Part shown: positions 24,130 to 35,024 of the stretch, one piece after another
Numbering within the stretch: position 1 is the first letter of the stretch
Layout: each line of letters begins with the position of its first letter
Source: Gymnorhina tibicen
Lineage: Eukaryota > Chordata > Aves > Passeriformes > Artamidae
Assembly: GCA_013399875.1 (NCBI GenBank)
Contig: VXAZ01001048.1
Coordinates: 1 to 64,000, forward strand
Direction: 5' to 3'
DNA length: 64,000 nucleotides
The notes under the pieces: model-generated
Told to the model about the DNA's origin: nothing
Databases searched by the model: none
The model's input: only the letters and a program-made list of their open reading frames with translations
Program-made: the position numbers and the translations under genes

Positions 24130-24540
24130 CCACACTGATCTCAGCAAACAATTTATTTGATTCCCTGCCACCGCCATCCGTCTCCGCTCCATCCATTGCC
24201 TGACCAGGCTGGCAGGAGAAGATGAGTTTTAAAGGTCACCACTTAATGATGTTAAGGAGCCATCCTCCCTCCCAGATAAAATACGGATCAATCTGTAATA
24301 TTTCTGACGGGACTCTGCTCGTGGAGAAGATACACGGGGGGATTCTGTTCTCCTTTATGTTTCCTATAAACTCAAAGCTTTGCTGACACCAGGCTGGGCC
24401 CAGACCCAGCTGGAAGTGGCACAGCCTGGGAGCAGGGAGCAGGCAGGAGGGGGATGAAGCTGGGATTGCTCTGCAGCATAAAGTGCTGTTAAATCGTTAC
24501 ATAATTTAATGTATAAACCTTTGGCTCTTGCCTCTTCTGT
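24130..24540. other. AT-richer segment, possible conserved non-coding element
   Basis: Contains ACCACTTAATGATGTTAAGG, ATACGGATCAATCTGTAATA and CGTTACATAATTTAATG. No transposon ends are seen. Confidence 0.33.
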
Positions 24541-24764
24541 CACCTGTGGGGAATGAGAACAGTTGGAGCAGCTCTGGCCCCACTTTTCCCCTCAATTTCC
24601 ACGCTTTGGGTGCCCAGAAGGAGCTCACACCCAGCTCAGAGGTGCTGCTGCTGCTGCAGCTGCTCTGTGCTCAGCAGGCCTGGAGCATCATCTCCCACAT
24701 GGATTTGGGATGTTTGGGGTGCTGAGCAGGCACAGGGACAGGGACAGCAGCACCCCCCTCTGAG

Positions 24765-25345
24765 TGTGGCATCCCAGGTGATATGCGGCAAGACTCCACA
24801 ACTTATAAAAGTTGTAAAGTAGGTATGAATTTATTGCAGCACTGGACGCATGGGAAGTCCCCTTCCAAAGACATGCGTACCCCAGCACTACTCATCCTGG
24901 TATATATTGAATTAAAATTACATATGCATTAGATTACTTAATGTGTTTACACATATTCATGACCCATCTCCGCTTCGTATTATAATGAGTTCTAAAGTCA
25001 TTTCCATATGATGGCACATGCGTAGTGCCACTCAGTGGTCGTGGGCCGGGGTCTCTGGGATGAAGTAAGGTCTTCCTCAGATGAATTAAATGATCTGTTT
25101 GGGGTTGAACTTTTCACCTTTCCTCTTTGCGCACGCTGTCTAGGTCCCTGGCCATAGTCCAAATCTTAAAGCTGATTTGAGCTGGTTTGAGGGTCCGAAA
25201 ACAGGATCTCTGGTCAAGCTGCTTCCTCTTTATCAATAGTCTTGCATCCTCTTTCTGTTGAGCAGGCTATATACATTGTTCAGCAAACAGCCAGCCCCTA
25301 ATCACTCATTCCCTAACTTCCTTGAATCACAGGGACTTCCTGTCA
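24765..25345 (-). mobile_element. Probable ERVK-like solo LTR H (bounds tentative)
   Basis: In minus-strand reading the block has TATATACC (TATA-like), then AATAAA before the left end, in an AT-rich background unlike its flanks; this is the arrangement of an LTR. A CTGAG pair (24760-24764 and 25346-25350) with TG and CA ends would give 581 bp, but a 5-bp match at chosen ends can occur by chance. The left end could instead be 24779. Confidence 0.55.
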
Positions 25346-25559
25346 CTGAGACAGGGCTGGGCTGCAAAGTGTATCCCAGTGAGGCTCCTTGGGGACTGCT
25401 CTGGCAAGACCTTCCCAAATCTCTGCTGAGCCACTTCTGGCTGCTCCCAAAGCACAGCAGCCACCAAGGGTCTGTATGACAGCTCTGGCTCCCTACAGCC
25501 AATCCCTGCTCTGAGGAGACTCAGCAGCACCCTGGACCCCATCCCAAGGGATGCCCGGG

Positions 25560-25982
25560 TAATGCCTCAGGTTTTAACTTTTATATTTTTCAAATCCTGT
25601 GCTGCCTAGTGTGTAACTCTGAAGTTTCTTGTAGCCTGCTAACTTCTCTTCTCTCATGCTGGTTAGACACAACAAACCTCTCCAAGCCTGCTCTCCAAGG
25701 ACACCCAGACTGTCCTAGGCCCAAAATGTGTAAACCAACATCTTAAGAAGAGGGGTAAGCGTGGGGAAATTACATCATTAAATGAAGCTTTAATTGGAGA
25801 ATTAACCCTGATATGCAAATGAACCACTTATAAAAGTGTGAAGAAGCTGTGACCCGGGGTCCAGTTTGGGTGTCACCTTTGACTCACCAGGGTGTGCCTT
25901 TGAAGGCCCTTCAAATAAATACCTACCTTTGTTCCCTTATTCCTGTCCAGTCTCTGTTTTTAGGTGGCCACCTCAGGCATCA
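25560..25982 (+). mobile_element. Solo LTR B (same family as LTR A)
   Basis: A 423-bp LTR starts with TAATGCC and ends with GGCATCA, flanked by CGGG at 25556-25559 and 25983-25986 (4-bp duplication). It has ATTGG, octamer ATGCAAAT (25813-25820), TATAAAAG (25829-25836) and AATAAA (25914-25919). It is nearly identical to LTR C, which lies inverted 3.5 kb away, and more distant from LTRs A and D, so there are at least two subfamilies. Confidence 0.87.
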
Positions 25983-26199
25983 CGGGGAGCCCTCCCACAG
26001 CCCAGCCCCAGCACCTGGGCTCTCCTGGCTTTGAAAAGGCTCCTGAGCCCTCTCTCTGGAGAGCATTGCACGCCCTGTCCCACCCACCCCTCCCCAGCCG
26101 GGCTCCCAGGCCGAGATTACCCCTCCTGAGCAGCCGGAGAAAAAGAAATACTCTGAATCCCCAATCCTCCAACTGAAGCGAATGTCTCCATTCGATATT

Positions 26200-26720
26200 G
26201 CACTGAAGAGGATTTAATCTGGTTTTGGCTGTGCAGCCTCTGCCTGAGGATGGGGTTTATAATTTATTCAGCAGCCAGAGTATTTCCAAGTCTGTCAGAA
26301 GTTCCTCACAAAGAAAGCCACGAGGGGGAGGGGGTGTGCAGCAAAATTTTATTTATATTTTAATTTTTTTTAAACAAAGCGAGCAGGGTCAGCTCTGAAT
26401 TTCTAAAGCATCTGCGAGGTGTGCACACTTTTAAAGCTCTCCTGAGAGAGCACTCACATCTTTTCTTCCATCCTGGCTCGTTTTGCTCTGCAAAGTCGAT
26501 CCCTGAAACTTTGTTTCGCAAACAAACCGAAACAGACCTGCCTGCCTTGCTCACCGAGCAGTCAGGCTCCAACCCCCCGTGGTTCCTTTAGCAAAAACAA
26601 AGAGCAAATTAACACCCCGGACCTCTCTTTACTCTCAAACAATTCCACAGGAAAACAATTTAGCTTTTACTAATCGAGGCCAGGAGTTTAAAGCAGCCGA
26701 GGAGCCTGGGCTGTGCACAG
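26200..26720. other. AT-rich segment, possible conserved non-coding element
   Basis: Contains GCAAAATTTTATTTATATTT, TTAGCAAAAACAAAGAGC and CAATTTAGCTTTTACTAATC. It starts 220 bp after LTR B. Region 26720-27242 is GC-rich and holds no feature I can name. Confidence 0.38.
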
Positions 26721-27242
26721 CAAACAAAAACGGGTCGGGTTTTTGCCTCTTTTGCCTCGGGCTGGGTTTCAGAGGAGCTCCTGGAGGCTGATGCAGCTCC
26801 AGTGGAGGCTGCAAGAGGCCACACCAGAGAGGACTGGGAAGATCCTGAGCCCCAGAGGCCTCTGTGGGTGCCCCACAGAGGGTGGGATGTGCGGCACAGC
26901 CCCCTGAACCCACTGCCCCCTGTGTCCTTTTTTCCCAGACCTTCCAGAGCCACCCTGGGTGGGGATGCAGCCAAACTTCCAAGCGCCACCTTTCTCCTGC
27001 CCCAGCAGAGGCAAAAACAAGAGAGAGCTTTTTGAGGATGCCTTAATTCAGAGACACCCCAAAAGGCTTTTCCCAGGAATGCCTGGCAGGGACAAGGAAT
27101 TATCAGTGCAACCTGGGACCTGTCTGGGATGCAGCTGAGCTCGGTTCCAACTCCCTCAGTCACTGTCAGGGCGTTGTTTAACACCATCAGCAGTGACTGG
27201 GGACAGCAGGGGAGTGGGGGACTCTGCCCCTCTGCCCCACTA

Positions 27243-27768
27243 AGGTGAGACCCCACCTGCAGAGCTGCCCCAGCCCTGGGACCCAGCACAGGAGGGATCT
27301 GGAGCTGCTGGAGCCAGTCCAGAGGAGGCCACGGAGGTGCTCCGAGGGCTGGAGCCCCTCTGCTCTGGAGCCAGGCTGGGAGAGCTGGGGGTGCTCACCT
27401 GGAGAGGAGAAGGCTCCAGGGAGAGCTCAGAGCCCCTTCCAGGGCCTAAAGGGGCTCCAGGAGAGCTGGAATGGGACTTGGGACAAGGAGGGACAGGACA
27501 CAGGGAATGGCTTCCCACTGCCAAGAGGGCAGGGATGGATGGGATATTGGGAAGGAATTGTTCCCTGGGAGGGTGGGCAGGCCCTGGCACAGGGTGCCCA
27601 GAGAAGCTGTGGCTGCCCCTGGATCCCTGGCAGTGTCCAAGGCCAGGGTGGACAGGGCTTGGAGCAGCCTGGGACCGTGGAAGGTGTCCCCGCCCATGGC
27701 AGGGGTGGCACTGGATGGGATTTAATATCCATCCCAATCCAAACCAGTCCATGATTTTATGATTTTAC
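27243..27768 (+). mobile_element. CR1 3' fragment, type I, longest copy
   Basis: About 525 bp, from AGGTGAGACCCCACCTGCAG to a tail CCATGATTTTATGATTTTA. It includes the 3' part of ORF2 (frames show LELLEPVQRRPRRC and related pieces) and the whole 3' region, so it is the best in-window reference for the type I copies. Confidence 0.93.
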
Positions 27769-28456
27769 AAGCAGATGGAATACCAGGCCAAAGTCAGATT
27801 CCATCCTGTCCAGTGCTCCTGCAGACACAATGCCTATGGAAAAGAGCAGTGTTAATGCAGGGTTAGGGGTGTGGAGGCTGCCCCATGGCTGGCAGGGTCT
27901 GCACCACAACACACCCTCCCAGGGCAGCTGCTGCAGCTCAGTGACAACAGGGTGAGGGTGCCCCAGCTGTCACAGGCTTGGGAGAAACAACGCCTGTGGT
28001 TTGGGAATAAACAGGAGGTGTAATTCCTGTCTGTTTTAGCCCTGAAAGCCTTCAGGGTTACAGTCCTGGCTTCAGCCCTTCCCCCTGCTAGAACAAAGCC
28101 TGCAAGAGAGCCCAGGACTGGCTGCAGGTGTGCATGGAACCACACCGGGGACTGCCTCAGCACCCCCAAGGGAATCCCAGGGCTCTGGGGGAGAGCTGGG
28201 CATGGTTTTGGGATTTGTAAAGGGAAAAATCTCCCAGATAACTCCATGATCCAAAACCTGCAAACCCACAAATCCATGGGGTATCCACCTGCCAGCCACG
28301 GAGCCTGCTGGGCCTTTGGCGGCAGTGGGATTCCTAGAGCTGGGACACTTGGAATGTTTCCACCCAGGGAATGTGTAACTCAGGCAGGAAAGGGCCCTCG
28401 TGGAGGTGAGACAGGGACAGACACTGCTGCTACACCAGGGGGGAGAAAACAAACCA

Positions 28457-28552
28457 TCATGGAATCAGAAAGGCTGGAAAAGCCCTCTGAGGTCCCCAGT
28501 TCCAACTGCTCCCCCAGCACTGCCCAGGCCATCACTACCCCCTGTCCCCAAG
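28457..28552 (-). mobile_element. CR1 fragment, tail side of a copy split by LTR F
   Basis: Runs from ATCATGGAATCAGAAAGGCT to the target site CCCAAG. Its continuation lies beyond the LTR at 29076. Confidence 0.85.
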
Positions 28553-29075
28553 TGTTGTAGTCCCTGAGCCACCAGTTGGGATGGCTGGGGGACCAGGGAG
28601 CCCAGGAGCTCAGTGGTGGGTGAACGCAGAGATCTGACACCCCCCACAAACTCAGTTGGTAGAATTCCTCCACCTGGTCTTGTGACCTGTGGAATGAGGT
28701 CCCTCTGGTTGGTCAGCAGCCGGACGGTCACTCTAACCCTGGGTCACACCTCATTGGCCCTCAGCTGTTGTCCCTCCCCCTGTCTGTCCCCCTTGAAAAG
28801 AACCTGTCGGGCTGAGGCCCGGCCTCTTGCTACCTGGCCAGTTTGGGTGCTGGTCAGAATAAACATCGGATTCTCTGGCAAGAGCCGCCTCTGACTCTTT
28901 GCTTCTGGTACCGCTCGAGCCAACAAGCTCTGTGTGAGCGTGGCTGCGTGCCTCCATCGCACAGGTGAGAGAAAAGCTGTACCACGAGGTGCATGAACAC
29001 CACCAGGAGTTCCTAAGCCAGGATCTCTTAGGGACAAGCTGCAGCTTCCTCCACCAGCCAAGCCACACAGCAGCA
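28553..29075 (+). mobile_element. ERVK-like solo LTR F inserted in a CR1
   Basis: A 523-bp element from TGTTGTAG to CAGCAGCA is flanked by CCCAAG at 28547-28552 and 29076-29081. A 6-bp duplication fits class II (ERVK-like) elements. CR1 sequence stops at the left flank and resumes at the right. A related CR1 at 36021-36040 shows the uninterrupted order TGTCCCCAAGTGCCACATCC. AATAAA is at 28858-28863. An inner CAACA at 28925 could pair with the initial TGTTG, but no duplication supports that end. Confidence 0.78.
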
Positions 29076-29155
29076 CCCAAGTGCCATATCCACAGGGATG
29101 GGGACTCCACCCTGCCTTGGGCAGCTGTGCCAGGGCTTGATTTCCTCTTCTTCAG
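29076..29155 (-). mobile_element. CR1 fragment, body side of the copy split by LTR F
   Basis: Resumes with CCCAAGTGCCATATCCACAG and GGGACTCCACC, in register with the CR1 at 36021, then decays. Confidence 0.8.
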
Positions 29156-29463
29156 GTGTTCCCCCAGATCCTCCCCAAACTCAGGGCCCAGATCCCACTG
29201 GCTGCATCTCAGACCTCAAATAATCAGGAATAAGCAGCAGTTCTGGTTGCTGACATTCCTGGATCCCAGCATAGGCACCGAGCATCCTTCCTCTCTGGAG
29301 GGATCCCGCTGCTGCCCACCGGATCCTGAAAGCAGGTTAGGGGTGAGCACGGAGCTGAGTGGCCGGGCAGGGCCGGCACTCCCGGATTAGCTGCCCAAAG
29401 GAAAAGGGGATTACACACTCCAGCCTGTCCTGGGAGCACGCAGCACTCAGGGCTGGCACAGAG

Positions 29464-29863
29464 TGATGCCTGAGGTGGCCACCTAAAAACAGAGACTGGA
29501 CAGGAATAAGGGCCTTCAAAGGCACACCCTGGTGAGTCAAAGGTGACACCCAAGCTGGACACACCCCGGGTCACAGCTTCTTCACACTTTTATAAGTGGT
29601 TCATTTGCATATCAGGGTCAATTCTCCAATTAAAGCTTCATTTAATGATGTAATTTCCCCACGCTTACCCCTCTTCTTAAGATGTTGGTTTACACATTTT
29701 GGGCCTAGGACAGTCTGGGTGTCCTTGGAGAGCAGGCTTGGAGAGGTTTGTTGTGTCTAACCAGCATGAGAGAAGAGAAGTTAGCAGGCTACAAGAAACT
29801 TCAGAGTTACACACTAGGCAGCACAGGATTTGAAAAATATAAAAGTTAAAACCTAAGGCATCA
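29464..29863 (-). mobile_element. Solo LTR C (same subfamily as B, polyadenylation signal deleted)
   Basis: A 400-bp minus-strand LTR runs from TGATGCC to GGCATCA in its own orientation. The flanks AGAG and GGAG match at three of four bases, an aged 4-bp duplication. Against LTR B it has a 4-bp insertion (GTGT) after the TATA region and lacks 27 bp that hold AATAAA; the deletion lies between two CCCTT repeats. The octamer (29603-29610) and TATA box (29587-29594) remain. Confidence 0.85.
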
Positions 29864-30149
29864 GGAGGAGCTGCCTGCAAATGGGAAGAAGGAAGAAGTC
29901 AGGGTAGGGCTGGCTGGGAATGGGGACAGTGACATGAGGCTGCAGCCCCTGTCCCCAGGAAGGGCTGTCCCTGCTGGTGGTGCTCCCATTCCCAAGCACT
30001 GTCCCAGCCCTGCTCCACTCTCCTCAGAACACTGGGATGCTGAGCACAGAATGTCAGGAGGAAAAGGTGCTCATGCCATGGCCCAGGGAGCAGAGCAGGA
30101 GATCCAGGCGGACATGGGAGAGCTGCATTTCCCAGCAATATCCCAACTC

Positions 30150-30420
30150 CGGAGCAGTGTGAACAGAAAAGAAATAAAGGCCTTAAATATGACAGATTAA
30201 TGGGCTAGAGCTGAAATATGAGATTAGAAATTTCAGAATATGCCTGCATATTCCAGGTGCTCTTTAAATTTGTACAATCCAGTTACTCTATTATGTGCAA
30301 TTTAATTGCCTAAGAAATCCATATCACTTCGTGCTCTCAGCAGCTGGAGCGGGGGCTCCTTATTTCTGCAATCTTTATTCAGGTTGGTTTTAAAGATTGA
30401 AATGTGAGCTCTCCTGGGTG
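30150..30420. other. AT-rich island, possible conserved non-coding element
   Basis: AATATGACAGATTAATGGGC, TGTGCAATTTAATTGCCTAA and GGTTTTAAAGATTGAAATG. Its length and motif density make it one of the stronger candidates. Confidence 0.42.
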
Positions 30421-30542
30421 CAGGGAGTTTACTAAATCAAGTGCCAGCCTTAGGCTGGAGCACAAAAGGATGTGTCCAACAGCAGAGGGAGAGAGGGTCT
30501 GCATGGCTAGGCTGCCCACCAGCCCCTGGGGTTAACAAAATC

Positions 30543-30966
30543 CATGGAATCACAGAATCGTGGGATGGTTTGAGTTGGAAGAGACCTTGCAGCTCATCCA
30601 GTGCCACCCCTGCCATGGGCACCTCCCACTATCCCAGGGTGCTCCAAGTCCTGTCCAGCCTGGCCTTGGACACTGCCAGGGATCCAGGGGCAGCCTTCTC
30701 TGGGCACCCTGTGCCAGGGCCTCCCCACCCTCCCAGGGAACAATTCCTTCCCAATATCCCATCCATCCCTGCCTTCTGGCAGTGGGAAGCCATTCCCTAT
30801 GTCCTGTCCCTCCATCCCTTGTCCCAAGTCCCTCTCCAGCTCTTCTGGAGCCCCTTTAGGCCCTGGAAGGGGCTCTGAGGTCTCCCTGGAGCCTCCTCCT
30901 CTCCAGCCTTCTCTTCTCCCAGCCTGGCTTCAGCCCTCGGAGCATCCCATGGCCTCCCCTGGACCC
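30543..30966 (-). mobile_element. CR1 3' fragment, type I, long copy
   Basis: Tail CATGGAATCACAGAATCGTG. Two internal deletions are seen against the copy at 27243: one removes the GCCACAG block near 30695, the other the CAGAGCAGAGGGG-like part near 30925. Confidence 0.92.
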
Positions 30967-31450
30967 AAAATGAGAGCATTTGGTACAGCCTGGGCAGCAG
31001 AGCAGGGCTGGCACAGCACCAGGATCCTGGAGACAGGAGGGTTCAGGGGCTCCTGCTGCCCGGCTTTGAGGGATGCTGAGCAGACACTGGGGGGGCACAG
31101 CCAGACCCCACAGACCCCAGGGCAGGGCCAGCACCTGCCTGCTCCCTCCTGAGCTCTGCCCCATGAGCAGAGGGATGGAGAGAGGGCTCAGAGCCACTGC
31201 GATCACAGAACTCCCTGACACTGGCTCTGAGCTCTGGCAGCCCTTTCTGAGAAAATCCCAGCTCCTGTGCCTGGTCCTCGAGAACGGGAGGATCAGGGCT
31301 GATCCCGGACTGGGCAAGGAGCCCACGTGGATGGGAAGGAGCCTCTCAGCAGGGGCTGAATGCATCAGGCTGTGAGCTATGTCCATGGACAGCAATCATC
31401 CCAGAACCTCACCCACAGCCTCCCTTCTCCGGGACTCACCCTGTCTGGCT

Positions 31451-31640
31451 GGACTTGGGACAAGGGCTGGAGGGACAGGACACAGGGAATGGCTTCCTGC
31501 TGCCAGAGGGCAGGGATAGGTGGGATATTGGGAAGGAATTGTTCCCTGGGAGGGTGGGCAGGCCCTGGCACAGGGTGCCCAGAGAAGCTGTGGCTGCCCC
31601 TGGATCCCTTTCAGTGTCCAAGGCCAGGGTGGACAGGGTT
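31451..31640 (+). mobile_element. Internal CR1 fragment, type I, both ends missing
   Basis: Starts at ACTTGGGACAAGGGCTGGAG and stops at GGTGGACAGGGTT, well before the usual 3' tail. LINEs normally keep their 3' end, so the tail was lost later by deletion or rearrangement. Confidence 0.88.
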
Positions 31641-31839
31641 GAACACTCTCCCTTCTTGTCCCTGCAAGCATCTCATGGTTCTAGGGGATCTCAGGCACTG
31701 AACAGCAATCCCTGAGCTGAAATCTCACCTGCAAATCCACTCAGGCCCCTCTCAGAGCCACTGGGCCGAGCCAGGCCCTGTGCAGAGAGCTCTCTGTGAA
31801 TGATCTGCCCTGCAGACACTCAGCCTGGCAGAAGCAGAG

Positions 31840-32035
31840 CAACCAGCGGAGGGATATTTAAGGTTGCTTCTGAGCACTTAATATAGTTTATATTTACAGC
31901 TTAATGGCTTTTCAGCATCACTAACTTCCACTCCAACAAAAAGACTTCTACTGTATTGCCTCGGCTTAAGTGCTAACAACATCTTCACATTAATAAATAT
32001 TTTAAAACAGTGGAACTTTAAACTCCTCTGGCACC
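31840..32035. other. AT-rich island, possible conserved non-coding element
   Basis: GAGCACTTAATATAGTTTAT, ACAGCTTAATGGC, TCACATTAATAAATATTTTA. Followed by a GC-rich, unannotated stretch up to the 21-bp minisatellite. Confidence 0.42.
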
Positions 32036-32474
32036 GAGCCAGCATCTGCTCAGCTGGAGCCGGCATTTGCACATGAGGGAGAACAGACAGAAAATCCCTT
32101 CCGGACCCTCGGGACTCGGCAGGCAGGGGCCTCTCCAGCTGCAGCACAGCACCCCTGCCCAGGGGAGCTGCCTTCTTCCCTCTCCACATCCCAGGGCACG
32201 GCCACAGGGATCCCTAGCTCCTGCAGGCCCTGCACCCAGCTCTGCATCCTGATGCCAGACTGCCGTGGGTACTCCCAGGCTCTGCTGACACATCCCTTCC
32301 CAGAGATTTCCTGGGGTTCACTCCTGGACAATGGGGCCCAGGCCTCAGCTCAGCCCCCCACTGCTCCTTGAAATTCCCCTTCCCCTTCCCTGCACCCACT
32401 CATCCCTTTCATATCTGAGCTCTGGTGCTGGGAATGGCAGGAGGGGCCTTCTGTGTGTGCTCCCAGCCCTCACA

Positions 32475-32885
32475 GACACCCCGAAGCCTCCAAACACACC
32501 CCAAATCTTCCACGTACACCCCAAACCTCCACATACACCCCAAACATCCCACATAAACCCCAAAGGCCCCATATGCACCCCAAGCCCCCACATCCACCCC
32601 AAAACCTCCACACACACCCTAAGTTTTCACATGCACCTCAAACCTCCACACATACCCTAAACCTTCACATACTCCCCAAAACCCCCACACACCCCCTCAC
32701 CCTCCACATACACCCCAAACCTCTACATAGACCCCAAAGCCCCCATATATACCCCAAACCTTGACATAAACCCCAAATCTTGACATACACCCCAAAGCTT
32801 CCACATACATCTCAAACCTCCACATACACCCCAAAGCCCCCATATACACCCCAAATGTCCATGTACACCCCAATTTCCCCCCAAG
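32475..32885. repeat. About 21-bp minisatellite, C/A-rich on the plus strand
   Basis: Roughly 19-20 diverged units of the form CCTCCACATACACCCCAAA fill 410 bp. The plus strand has very few G; the minus strand has a GGGG or GGG run in most units. Open frames on both strands across it are products of the repeat period, which is close to a multiple of three. Confidence 0.88.
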
Positions 32886-33699
32886 GCCCCAGAAGGCAGA
32901 GCCATGGAGCCTCCTGGTAGCCCCAGAAGCTGCTGCTGCCTCCAGTGCCAGGGCCCGTGGTGGGATGTCCTCAGACTACCCCCAAGGTCTGAGATATCCC
33001 CAAGATCCAAACAGAGCCATGGAGAAGGGCAAATGTCCAGCCTGGCTGAGCTGAGTCCCCAGCCAGCAGCTCAGCAATTCCCAGGAGAGCCCTTGACCTG
33101 TGGTTCTCCCACAGGGACAGAGCTGCCATGGAGTGGGACAAGGACTAGGGAGGGCTCCTGGCACATAGAGGGCTCTGCTGCTCCACAGAATCCTCCCTCC
33201 CCCTGCTGAAATCGGGATGCTCTGCTCCTCCAGAGGTCCTGGATCATCCACCCTCTCCCAGACCTAGGTCCTGAGGCCCAGGGAGCCAGGCAGTGCTGGG
33301 GAGTTCCCCCTCTCCTTGCTGGAAATCCCAGGTTCCTGCCCAGCTCCTCAGCCTGGATGAGGCTGCCCTGTGCTAACCACACCAGCCTTTCCAAATCCAG
33401 AGCTTCCAGAGCTCCTGCTGGGAACTCCCCCTTGGGATCAGCCCTAGAGGATCCCTCTGACAAGGGAAGGGCTCAGGAAGCAATGGGATGGGACTTTGTG
33501 TCTCTTCAAGGGGGACAGTTGCACCAGAGCCTCACCCACACCCTCCTCTGCCACTGAGAGAAGCAAACACATCAAGCACGTGCTGGGTCAGCTCTGCTTT
33601 GAATTCTCGGGATGGTTTCCTACAGGAGGGACAGAAAAACCCCACCCCACTTGGCTGAGAAGGATCCAGCTCTGTAGCAGTGTTTGGATTGTGCAGGAC

Positions 33700-34085
33700 A
33701 TTTTACAAAGCTCAGCTGAAGGAAAACCTTGCCTTGTACAGGGAGAGATAAAAATCCTCCACGCTCACAAATGAATGTTCACATCTGCTGTGCACAGCAT
33801 TATCTCGCTCAAATAGGGCAGAAAAGAAAGAAAGGGAAAGGGGAAAAAAAAGAAGAAAGTGAATGGAACTTTGGATGCTTTTCATTTCCCAACAATGTGC
33901 AGCAAACTGTGATTCCTATTCATTAAGAGGGAAGACTGACATTCATTAGAGTGAGCATTAAATTCCTCATTCTTCTTCTCCCCTCAAAATCAATCCACGG
34001 AGGGTCGTACCCAGTCATTTCGATATTGAATTTCTAGGAACTACAGTGGGTTTTTTCCAAATAAGCCAGGCAATTACACCAGGAC
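33700..34085. other. AT-richer segment, possible conserved non-coding element
   Basis: CATTATCTCGCTCAAATAGG, then an A-rich run GGGGAAAAAAAAGAAGAAAG, CTATTCATTAAGAGG and CATTCATTAGAGTGAGCATT. Region 32886-33699 holds nothing recognised. Confidence 0.33.
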
Positions 34086-34235
34086 ACACTTCTCCCTGGA
34101 ATGGGAATACAGGCAGTGCCATCTGAACCCTCTGCTCTTCCTTTTCCAGCTGCAGCTCCAATGTGCACCAGCAGCTCACATTTCCTCCTGAAGGAATTTG
34201 GGAAGCAACAGCTCTGCCCCAGAGCTCAGGAGCTC

Positions 34236-34436
34236 AAAATCCCAGAACCCCAGACTGGTTTGGGTTGGGAAGGATCTTAAAGCCCATCCAGTCCCAGCCC
34301 CTGCCATGGGCAGGGACGCCTTCCACTGTCCCAGGCTGCTCCAAGCCCTGTCCAGCCTGGCCTTGGACACTGCCAGGGATCCAGGGGCAGCCACAGCTTC
34401 TCTGGGCACCCTGTGCCAGGGCCTCCCCACCCTCTG
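34236..34436 (-). mobile_element. Short CR1 3' end, type I
   Basis: Tail AATCCCAGAACCCCAGACTG. The element ends at CTCCCCACCCTC and is followed by unrelated TGAGTAAAGAATG. Confidence 0.92.
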
Positions 34437-35024
34437 AGTAAAGAATGAAACAGGCCTTGGCCATCCCCACCCGTCAACACAGCTTAAAGGTGCTCCTTAA
34501 AATGGCTTACAGGAAAAGAGGGATAAACTTTGCAGTCTTTGGGATGAGGTTCTTCTCTCAGGCATTAAAAAGCTGACCTGGTTCTCACTGTTTCCTATGG
34601 ATAGGCCCAGGAGAGTCCTCTGGATATCACAGGCCATGCTCCAGTGAGTGCTGGGCAGGGAATGTTCCACACCAGCCACTGCTGCGAGCTGCAAATGCTG
34701 CAATCTGCACCTGCATTTGGGGCCATTCTCCTTTGTGTAAATAATCCAGCCCCCTGCAGAGCCTGCCTGGCCTGGGCCAGGCTGTCCCTGCTCTGGTGCA
34801 GGGCCTCTTGTCCCCGCTGAGCCCGACCCAGCATCCTCTGAGCAGCACCACCAGTGGCCAGGCGCTCTCAGGCTGCACAGGAACAGAAACCCACTCCTGC
34901 CCTGCTCCCATCTTCCCCTTCCCACTGCCGGGACAAAGCCTGCGATGGTTTCCCAGCCCCCAGCAGCCGCAGGGTTATCAGCTGGTGCTGATAACACCAA
35001 GGTTCAATCCCAGCATGGGCCCTT
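34437..35024. other. Unannotated stretch
   Basis: Unique-looking sequence without repeat termini or convincing splice-bounded frames. Confidence 0.5.

Noticed and set aside
27240..27762. Open frames of 140-170 codons on both strands
   Set aside because: They lie in a CR1 3' fragment and recur in every type I copy in the window; they are not host genes.
28553..28925. Shorter LTR F ending at CAACA, which pairs with the initial TGTTG
   Set aside because: No target duplication follows 28925, whereas CCCAAG flanks the 523-bp version and CR1 resumes only after 29075.
32331..33010. Frames with repeated His/Pro/Lys or Gly/Val/Trp blocks on both strands
   Set aside because: The 21-bp minisatellite period keeps frames open; there is no other coding signal.
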